Below, piece by piece: positions 1 through 4,510 of a stretch of 5,829 nt of DNA. The notes below the pieces were generated by a model that was given only the letters and a program-made list of their open reading frames with translations, did no database searches and was not told the origin of the DNA. The first letter of the stretch is position 1, and each line of letters opens with the position of its first letter. The position numbers and the translations under genes were made by a program. Origin of the DNA: Phycisphaerales bacterium. Lineage in GTDB: Bacteria > Planctomycetota > Phycisphaerae > Phycisphaerales > SM1A02. The stretch is from the NCBI GenBank assembly GCA_007125255.1, contig SLDM01000315.1:1-5829 (forward strand), written 5' to 3'.

Positions 1-319
1 TCACCCCGCCGCCGTTGGCGGTGCCGCGATGAATGGTGACGTGCTCGCGAATCTTGTTGCGGTCGCCGATGATGCAGGTGGCTTCCTCGCCCTTGAACTT
101 GCGGTCCTGGGGATCGGCGCCGATCACCGAGAACGGATAGATTTCATTGTCATCACCGATCGAGGTGTTCGCCTGAACGACGACGTGGTTGTGCAGAATC
201 GTCCCGGCTCCGATCCGAACGTCCGGACCGATCACGCAGTAGGGGCCGATCTCCACGGAGTCGTGCACATCCGCGGTGGGATCAATGATGGCGGTCGGAT
301 GAATCGTCGTCATACTCAT
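1..319 (-). CDS. lpxA: Acyl-ACP--UDP-N-acetylglucosamine O-acyltransferase LpxA, N-terminal part (3' end beyond window)
   Basis: LpxA transfers a 3-hydroxyacyl chain from ACP to the 3-OH of UDP-GlcNAc in the cytoplasm, the first step of lipid A synthesis. The 106 visible residues read as a left-handed beta-helix with hexapeptide repeats. They begin [18 protein letters not shown] and include [10 protein letters not shown] (about 24-33). They also carry the LpxA signatures [11 protein letters not shown] (about 71-81) and [16 protein letters not shown] (about 90-105), which match the E. coli QDLKYAGE and IRESVTIHRGTVQGGG segments closely. The catalytic His (H125 in E. coli) and the C-terminal helical domain lie outside the window, so completeness cannot be judged. 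Two ATG codons compete, at 319 and 313. The first is preferred because GGAC (325-328) lies 5 nt upstream. The gene starts 46 nt after the lpxC-fabZ stop, which fits cotranscription. LpxD is excluded by the absence of its N-terminal uridine-binding domain and by the HRGT segment. Confidence 0.95.
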   Translation of the reverse strand, partial: MSMTTIHPTAIIDPTADVHDSVEIGPYCVIGPDVRIGAGTILHNHVVVQANTSIGDDNEIYPFSVIGADPQDRKFKGEEATCIIGDRNKIREHVTIHRGTANGGGV

Positions 320-365
320 AAGCTGTCCGTCCCGTTCCAGTCAGCGGCCTTTGCCGCGGGGCTCG

Positions 366-1724
366 TTACTCCTGTTCGGCGTCGACCATCATGAACCGGA
401 TCTGCGCTTCGGCGGCGAGCTTCGAGCCGACGAACGCGCGGCACTTCATCGTGCCGGTCCGGGCCTTGGCCCGAATGGACTCCGCTTCCAGAATGAGTTG
501 GTCGCCGGGGGTCACCGGCTGACGCAGTTTCACGCGGTCCAGGCTGAGCAGCACCGCGATTTTCCCGGTGTGCTCCAGTTTCTGACTCATCAGCAGGCCG
601 CCGAGCTGGGCCATCGCCTCGACAACCAGCACTCCGGGCATAATCGGCGTTCCGGGGTAGTGCCCCTGAAAGAAGGGCTCGTTGATCGTGACGTTCTTGA
701 CGCCGATCGCCTTCCGGTCACTCTGGATCTCCAGGACCCGGTCGACCAGCAGCATGGGATACCGGTGCGGCATGATCCGCTGGATGGTGCGAACGTCCAT
801 TTCCCGGCCCGTGACGGCCACGTCCTTCAGGTGTCGGGCGAACATCTGCTCCCGAATGCGGCGACACATCCGCTGATTCAGCTCGTGACCGGATTTGTAT
901 GCCACGAATCGGCCGTGGACCTGGCAGCCGACCAGGTAGAGATCGCCCAGGAGGTCGACGATCTTGTGCCGGACCGGCTCGTTCTCGTACCGGTAGGCGT
1001 TCTCGATCGGCCCGTCATCGCCGATCACCAGCACATCGCGCGGCGTGAGATGGGTGCACATGCCGCGGTCCCAGAGGGCCTGGGCTTCCTCCCGCAGACT
1101 GTAGGTCCGGGCGCGGGCGATCTCGTGCTGATAGTTGCCGTTGCTGGAGGCGAAGGACTGCGACTGACGCTGAATTCGGTGGGAGTTCGACCCGTAGTCG
1201 AGATCGAAGAGCACGCGAAACTCATCGGCAACACTCGGGAAAGCCGCGAGCATGGCGTCACCCTCCTCAACCACGAGCGGTTCCTGAATCCGGTAGATCC
1301 GGCGCGGGACGTCCTGTTCCTCGAGGCCGGCCTTCAGAATCGGTTCGACGAAAGGTGCGGCCGATCCGTCGCCGCAGGGCAGTTCCGGCCCGTCGATGCG
1401 CACCAGGGCATTATCGATGCGCAGCCCGGCAAATGCGGACATGCAGTGCTCGATCGTTTCCACGGAGGTCTCGCCGATCTTGAGCGTGGTGCGGCGGGCG
1501 CGGCGGACGACATTGCTCACCACGGCGGGCAGTCTGACCGGCGGAGAGACATCCGTGCGTTCGAAGACGATGCCGTGGTTGATCGGCGCGGGTTCAATGG
1601 TGACCGTGGCCTCCTCACCGAGGAGCAGCCCCTTGCCGGCCACCGTCACCGGTTCGGCGAGCGTGTGCTGCATCGCCGGCCGGGTTGCCGATCGCGCGGC
1701 GCTTTGTTCAGTGGTCTGGAGCAT
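366..1724 (-). CDS. lpxC-fabZ: Bifunctional UDP-3-O-acyl-N-acetylglucosamine deacetylase / 3-hydroxyacyl-ACP dehydratase (LpxC-FabZ fusion)
   Basis: This 452-residue protein joins two cytoplasmic enzymes. Residues about 18-300 are LpxC, the zinc deacetylase that commits the pathway to lipid A. Visible active-site residues are E92-H93 in VETIEHCMSAFAGL, T207 in ARARTYS, H253, K254, D257 and D261 in VRHKIVDLLGD, and H280 in AYKSGHELN. They match E. coli E78/H79, T191, H238, K239, D242, D246 and H265. Residues about 310-452 are FabZ, with MPHRYPMLLVDRV, then FFQGHYPGTPIMPGVLVVEAM holding the catalytic pair H355 and E369. The linker is only about ten residues. E. coli F192 is Tyr here, and the usual GLH motif near the LpxC N-terminus reads GLLLG. 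The ATG at 1724 is kept because GGGA lies 8 nt upstream; the next ATG (1673, residue 18) fits the E. coli start better but has no ribosome site. The gene follows lpxD by 29 nt. Such fusions are known in Bacteroidota and some Planctomycetota (general knowledge). Confidence 0.96.
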   Translation of the reverse strand: MLQTTEQSAARSATRPAMQHTLAEPVTVAGKGLLLGEEATVTIEPAPINHGIVFERTDVSPPVRLPAVVSNVVRRARRTTLKIGETSVETIEHCMSAFAGLRIDNALVRIDGPELPCGDGSAAPFVEPILKAGLEEQDVPRRIYRIQEPLVVEEGDAMLAAFPSVADEFRVLFDLDYGSNSHRIQRQSQSFASSNGNYQHEIARARTYSLREEAQALWDRGMCTHLTPRDVLVIGDDGPIENAYRYENEPVRHKIVDLLGDLYLVGCQVHGRFVAYKSGHELNQRMCRRIREQMFARHLKDVAVTGREMDVRTIQRIMPHRYPMLLVDRVLEIQSDRKAIGVKNVTINEPFFQGHYPGTPIMPGVLVVEAMAQLGGLLMSQKLEHTGKIAVLLSLDRVKLRQPVTPGDQLILEAESIRAKARTGTMKCRAFVGSKLAAEAQIRFMMVDAEQE

Positions 1725-1744
1725 GGGGTCGGTCCCGGAACGTG

Positions 1745-1790
1745 CCGGGAGAATCAGCGTCGATTCTCCGGCCGCGGTCGCCGGGAGAAT
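1745..1790 (-). other. Competing hairpins spanning the lpxD stop codon
   Basis: The segment ccgggagaat occurs at 1745-1754 and again at 1781-1790. Between them, gattctccgg (1762-1771) is complementary to both apart from one bulged G. The downstream hairpin (1745-1755 with 1762-1771) has 10 bp and a 6-nt loop, and covers the lpxD stop. The alternative uses the copy inside the last lpxD codons (about 9 bp, 9-nt loop). The middle arm can pair with only one partner at a time. No U run follows, so a simple terminator is unlikely. A role in lpxD/lpxC-fabZ expression is inferred only. Confidence 0.45.
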
Positions 1791-2803
1791 TCTTTGAGAA
1801 GATCGGGTAGTTTACGTATCGCCGCAGTCTGACGCAATGTTTCCCGGGCCGGTTCGGCGGGAACGCCGAGCACGCTCTGCCCTGGATCGATGTCCCGCAT
1901 GACCCCCGATCTGGCGCCGATCCTCACCCCATCGCCGATCCGGACATGCTCGGCAATGGCGACCTGGCCGCCGATCTGAACGCCATCCCCAACGACGACC
2001 GAACCGGCCAGCCCCGCCTGCCCCGCAATCACGCACATCCGTCCGATCCGGCAGTTGTGGGCGATCTGCACGAGGTTGTCGATTTTCGTGCCGGTGCCGA
2101 TCACCGTCCGGCTGAACTTGGCGCGATCGACACACGAGCCGGCTCCGATTTCAACATGGTCTTCGAGGCAGACCGTGCCGATGTGCGGCATCTTGATGAG
2201 CCCGCTGCCATCGGGGTCGGGGCGGTATCCGAAGCCGTCGGCACCGATATTGACGTTCTGGTGGAGGATCACGTGCGATCCGATACGACACCGCTCCCGG
2301 ATCACGCAGCCGCCGTGGATCTCGCAGTTCTCACCGATGGTCACGTCGGGGTAGATCCTGACCCCGGCGTGCAGGATCGTCCCGGGCCCGATGGCCGCCC
2401 GGGCGTCGACCGAGCAATGCGGGCCGATGGCGGCGGTGCCGCTGATCTGGGCCGCCGGATGAACCCACGCCGTCGGGTGAATCCCCGGTTCGGGGCGAGC
2501 CGGCTCGGGCATGAAGATCCGCAGGGCTTCGATCGAGGCCAGCTCGGCGTTCTCCACCACGAGAAAGGGGCGCGAATGCGGATCGTCCAGCGGCACCAGG
2601 TTCCGGCTGACGATGGCCGCGGCCGCTCGCGAGTCCGCCCAGCGGGCCGCATGCTGAGAATCATGGATGAACGTCACCTCTTCCGGGCCGGCCTCCTCAA
2701 GCGCGTTGATCCGGCGGATGAGGATGTCGCCGGGTCCGATCAACTCGGCCCCGAGAGCGTGCGCCAGGTCATGTGCGGTCAGCATGCGGTCACCTGCGGC
2801 CAT
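1754..2803 (-). CDS. lpxD: UDP-3-O-acylglucosamine N-acyltransferase LpxD
   Basis: LpxD adds the second 3-hydroxyacyl chain, from ACP to the 2-amino group of UDP-3-O-acyl-glucosamine, in the cytoplasm. With the chosen start it is 349 residues, the usual size. Residues 7-95 form the LpxD-specific N-terminal domain (LTAHDLAHALGAELIG, then EEVTFIHDSQHA). About 107-315 is a hexapeptide-repeat beta-helix beginning GIHPTAWVHPAAQISG, with NIGADGFGYRPD, MPHIGTVCLEDHVEIGAG and the catalytic segment QIAHNCRIG. Its His (residue 249) corresponds to H239 of E. coli LpxD. The C-terminal helix (about 320-349) is basic. The longest reading starts at a GTG at 2848, 12 nt after the preceding stop, with no clear ribosome site. 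ATG 2803 has GGAG 6 nt upstream and is chosen. ATG 2785, with AGGTGA 4 nt upstream, aligns best with the E. coli N-terminus and is a real alternative. All signature residues are intact. Confidence 0.95.
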   Translation of the reverse strand: MAAGDRMLTAHDLAHALGAELIGPGDILIRRINALEEAGPEEVTFIHDSQHAARWADSRAAAAIVSRNLVPLDDPHSRPFLVVENAELASIEALRIFMPEPARPEPGIHPTAWVHPAAQISGTAAIGPHCSVDARAAIGPGTILHAGVRIYPDVTIGENCEIHGGCVIRERCRIGSHVILHQNVNIGADGFGYRPDPDGSGLIKMPHIGTVCLEDHVEIGAGSCVDRAKFSRTVIGTGTKIDNLVQIAHNCRIGRMCVIAGQAGLAGSVVVGDGVQIGGQVAIAEHVRIGDGVRIGARSGVMRDIDPGQSVLGVPAEPARETLRQTAAIRKLPDLLKEFSRRPRPENRR

Positions 2804-2809
2804 GGCGGG

Positions 2810-2813
2810 CTCC
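2810..2813 (-). promoter_or_regulatory. Ribosome binding site favouring the lpxD ATG at 2803
   Basis: GGAG on the minus strand is separated by 6 nt from the ATG at 2803. It supports that start over the GTG at 2848. A competing AGGTGA motif lies 4 nt ahead of the ATG at 2785, so the choice between the two ATGs remains open. Confidence 0.55.
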
Positions 2814-2860
2814 GGGAAGGATGACGGGCGCGTCAGCGTGTCGTGCACCGGGCGCCGAGG

Positions 2861-3490
2861 TCAGTTCCGGTTGCCGTTGGCGCGGAATTCACGGTTCATG
2901 CGCTCGAGGAGCTGATCTGTGAGATCAATCTCGGGGCTGGCGTACAGCATCCGCCGCGCGGAGATCTGCCGCGTGGTCTCCGCTTCGTCCGCGGGAGGTA
3001 TCTCTCCCAGCGAGTCGTCGACAAAGACGATGTCGTAGCCGCGATCACGTGCTTCCTGTTCCGCCGCCATCTTGATGCTGACGTAGATCCGCTTCAGCGT
3101 GACGGCTTTCTCCACATCCACGCGCCGGCGGGAGAATTCCACGAACGCCTGGTACTCCAGCGTCTTGAGCGACAGTTTCTCCATCGATTCCTGGAAAGCG
3201 CGGCTGGTGGAGTCATGGATCTCCAGATCCGCTTCGAGGGACTCGATGTCCTCGATCATCGAATTGCTGTCCGCCTGCAGCTTCTCCACGAGCTGCTGCA
3301 GCTTGACGTCCGCGGCATCGCGTTCGTCGAGTTGATTGAACAGTCGCTCCAGATCCACCGTCGCGATGGCGGTGGGGCTCGGCGCCTCGAACGATCTGAG
3401 CGCGAAGGTCTGGTAGCCGGCAAATGACACGAACATGACCGCGATGAGGACCGCGGGCCAGTTGACGAATCGGCGCGTTCTCTGCGACAT
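2861..3490 (-). CDS. OmpH/Skp-family periplasmic chaperone, second copy
   Basis: This 209-residue protein probably binds unfolded outer-membrane proteins in the periplasm and delivers them to BamA. The N-terminus has a basic patch (SQRTRRF, 2-8) and a hydrophobic stretch (WPAVLIAVMFVSFAGYQTFAL, about 11-31 with flanks). No clear Ala-x-Ala cleavage site follows, so it may remain a membrane anchor. IATVDLERLFNQL (42-54) is the typical first strand and helix of OmpH proteins. A charged helical region follows (about 60-150), then RGYDIVFVDDS (150-160) and the family-type end ASPEIDLTDQLLERMNREF. The ATG has GGGAG (3498-3502) 7 nt upstream. It lies 111 nt after its paralog and 57 nt before the preferred lpxD start. 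Similarity to the upstream copy runs the full length, including VDVEKA versus IDVEKA and shared ends. Skp in E. coli lies in the same place between bamA and lpxD, which supports the role. Family assignment is firm; the exact client is inferred. Confidence 0.88.
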   Translation of the reverse strand: MSQRTRRFVNWPAVLIAVMFVSFAGYQTFALRSFEAPSPTAIATVDLERLFNQLDERDAADVKLQQLVEKLQADSNSMIEDIESLEADLEIHDSTSRAFQESMEKLSLKTLEYQAFVEFSRRRVDVEKAVTLKRIYVSIKMAAEQEARDRGYDIVFVDDSLGEIPPADEAETTRQISARRMLYASPEIDLTDQLLERMNREFRANGNRN

Positions 3491-3497
3491 AGTCGTA

Positions 3498-3502
3498 CTC
3501 CC
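3498..3502 (-). promoter_or_regulatory. Ribosome binding site of the second ompH/skp gene
   Basis: GGGAG on the minus strand lies 7 nt ahead of the ATG at 3490. This is a well-placed Shine-Dalgarno motif and fixes the start, leaving the basic N-terminal patch inside the protein. Confidence 0.75.
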
Positions 3503-3548
3503 GTAGCAAGCCGCTCACACTCAGGTGGCGGCGAAATGGTGTTTCGGC

Positions 3549-3580
3549 CGATCGGTCCGGAACGCGGTCCGGGCCGATCG
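3549..3580 (-). other. Hairpin in the spacer between the two ompH/skp genes
   Basis: Arms cgatcgg (3549-3555) and ccgatcg (3574-3580) pair perfectly. After one mismatch on the transcribed strand (3556/3573), a further 5 bp pair (3557-3561 with 3568-3572), closing a 6-nt loop. In total 12 of 13 positions are paired and the stem is GC-rich. No run of U follows in the direction of transcription, so it does not look like a standard intrinsic terminator. It could act as a partial attenuator, an RNase boundary or a transcript stabiliser. The role is inferred; only the inverted repeat is seen. Confidence 0.5.
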
Positions 3581-3601
3581 CAGGAATCAGGTTCGGATGG
3601 A

Positions 3602-4258
3602 TCAGCGGTTTCCCGCGCGATACTGGTTGTTCATCCGCTCGACGAGTTCGGTCGTAATGTCGAGGGAACTGGAGGCGTGAATCAGCATGCGCGAGACCAT
3701 CTGCTGCTGAACCTGCATTTCACGTGACATGCGCGACTCGGGGTTGATGAACAGCTCTTCATCGGTGTTGTCGTAGATCACCAGGTCGTACCGTTCGCTC
3801 CGGGCCATCTCACCGGTCGCGCGGCGGACCGCCCGGTACAGGTCCTGCCAGAGCAGGGCCTTCTCGACATCGATGCGATCGGTCTGAAAACGCAGCCACG
3901 CCTGGAAGTTCAATGACTCCAGTGCGATGCGTTCCTCGATGCGCTGCAGTTCATCCATGCCCGCACGTTCTTCACGGACCTGCTGCTGCTTTTCCCGCAT
4001 CTCGGTTTCCATCGTCTGGATACGGCGCTGGCGCCGGTCGCGCTCGGCCTCGAAATCGCGGCGCATCTGGTCAAGCTTGACCTCCGACTCGCTGCGCTGT
4101 TCGAGCCCTTCCATCACCTTGGTCAGGTTGATGGTGGCGATGGTCGCGGGATCCTGCTGCTGCCCCAGGCGCTCCGCACCGGCCTGGTAGCCGAGCATCG
4201 CGATCAGGATGGCCAGCAGGATGAGGGTTGGTCCGTTGATGGTCCAGTTGGTCTGCAT
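3602..4258 (-). CDS. OmpH/Skp-family periplasmic chaperone, first copy
   Basis: This 218-residue protein is probably a periplasmic holdase for outer-membrane proteins. A hydrophobic segment (TLILLAILIAMLGYQ, 11-25) is followed by AGAER (26-30), a plausible signal peptidase site after AGA. The region before the hydrophobic core (MQTNWTINGP) has no Lys or Arg, which is unusual for a Sec signal. ATIATINLTKVMEGL (38-52) is the OmpH-type first strand. Residues about 55-155 are strongly charged and rich in Glu, Arg and Gln, as expected for the coiled-coil tentacles. RYDLVIYDNTDEELF follows, then the end HASSSLDITTELVERMNNQY. The ATG at 4258 is chosen because GGGAG (4264-4268) lies 5 nt upstream; a TTG at 4285 would add nine residues without comparable support. 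It sits directly downstream of bamA and is clearly a paralog of the next gene. Confidence 0.87.
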   Translation of the reverse strand: MQTNWTINGPTLILLAILIAMLGYQAGAERLGQQQDPATIATINLTKVMEGLEQRSESEVKLDQMRRDFEAERDRRQRRIQTMETEMREKQQQVREERAGMDELQRIEERIALESLNFQAWLRFQTDRIDVEKALLWQDLYRAVRRATGEMARSERYDLVIYDNTDEELFINPESRMSREMQVQQQMVSRMLIHASSSLDITTELVERMNNQYRAGNR

Positions 4259-4263
4259 GAGTG

Positions 4264-4268
4264 CTCCC
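4264..4268 (-). promoter_or_regulatory. Ribosome binding site of the first ompH/skp gene
   Basis: GGGAG on the minus strand lies 5 nt ahead of the ATG at 4258. It decides that start over the in-frame TTG at 4285, because this motif lies inside the longer reading. Confidence 0.75.
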
Positions 4269-4291
4269 GGGTCGTTGTGACCCAAACTATC

Positions 4292-4347
4292 CTTTGCGTT
4301 CGTCCCTTTGCGTTCGTCCCTTGGCGTTCGTCCCTGCGCGTTGGTCC
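4292..4347. repeat. Tandem array of four 14-nt repeats
   Basis: Four contiguous 14-nt units lie in the spacer ahead of the first ompH/skp gene. Units 1 and 2 are identical (plus strand ctttgcgttcgtcc). Unit 3 differs at one position and unit 4 at three positions from unit 1. On the transcribed strand a unit reads GGACGAACGCAAAG. The array starts 34 nt upstream of the ATG at 4258 and so probably lies in the mRNA leader or promoter region of that gene. The unit length is not a multiple of three and no supported gene crosses it. Confidence 0.9.
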
Positions 4348-4418
4348 TGTCAATCGGTCAGGAGACCTTCCGGTGCGCCACTTCACCGCTGCCGCTCTCC
4401 GGCGGGAAGAATGCCAGC

Positions 4419-4424
4419 AGTATA
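4419..4424 (-). promoter_or_regulatory. Possible -10 element upstream of the first ompH/skp gene
   Basis: TATACT on the minus strand differs from TATAAT at one base and stands out in a GC-rich spacer. It lies about 160 nt before the ATG at 4258 and upstream of the 14-nt repeats. No good -35 hexamer is found 16-18 nt further upstream, so this is a weak call that rests on one motif. Confidence 0.25.
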
Positions 4425-4473
4425 GTGGTCCCGGACGACGCGCTCTTCATTCCCGCGGGGCCGGGGCCATTTT

Positions 4474-4490
4474 TCCGCGGCGCGGCCGCG
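4474..4490 (-). other. GC-rich inverted repeat downstream of bamA
   Basis: On the transcribed strand CCGCGG, a 5-nt spacer and CCGCGG form a short strong hairpin 20 nt after the bamA stop. It is followed by a run of five A, not U. It therefore does not fit an intrinsic terminator for bamA, although it could slow polymerase or protect a 3' end. The function is unknown. Confidence 0.35.
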
Positions 4491-4510
4491 GTCAGCCGGC
4501 CGGGAACAGA

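Larger units (their letters stand above)
4259..4510. other. 252-nt spacer between bamA and the first ompH/skp gene
   Basis: This is the longest stretch without a gene. It contains the bamA-proximal palindrome, the weak TATACT motif and the four 14-nt repeats. I see no convincing coding sequence in it on either strand. Its size suggests that transcription of the ompH-lpx block may be controlled partly separately from bamA. Confidence 0.6.

Noticed and set aside
29..394. A 121-codon open frame on the plus strand at the left edge
   Set aside because: It runs opposite lpxA, whose translation matches LpxA signatures clearly, so the plus-strand frame is a shadow.
366..800. Internal start giving free FabZ from the ATG at 800
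   Set aside because: The ATG begins the FabZ half, but the only purine-rich stretch (GGGAA) directly abuts it, too close for a ribosome site. Independent production of FabZ is therefore not supported by the sequence.
351..1832. A 493-codon open frame on the plus strand, opposite lpxC-fabZ
   Set aside because: It lies antisense to a gene with complete LpxC and FabZ active sites. Its translation is low in structure signals and rich in Arg, Gly, Asp and His, as expected of a shadow frame in GC-rich DNA. No ribosome site or recognisable domain was seen.
1946..2824. A 292-codon open frame on the plus strand, opposite lpxD
   Set aside because: It is antisense to the hexapeptide repeats of lpxD. 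Its repeating Asp/Gly/Val pattern mirrors the repeats on the real strand and shows no family of its own.
4474..4490. Intrinsic terminator for bamA
   Set aside because: The hairpin is followed by A and not U in the direction of transcription. The T run lies on the wrong side for a minus-strand terminator, and no gene on the plus strand would use it.
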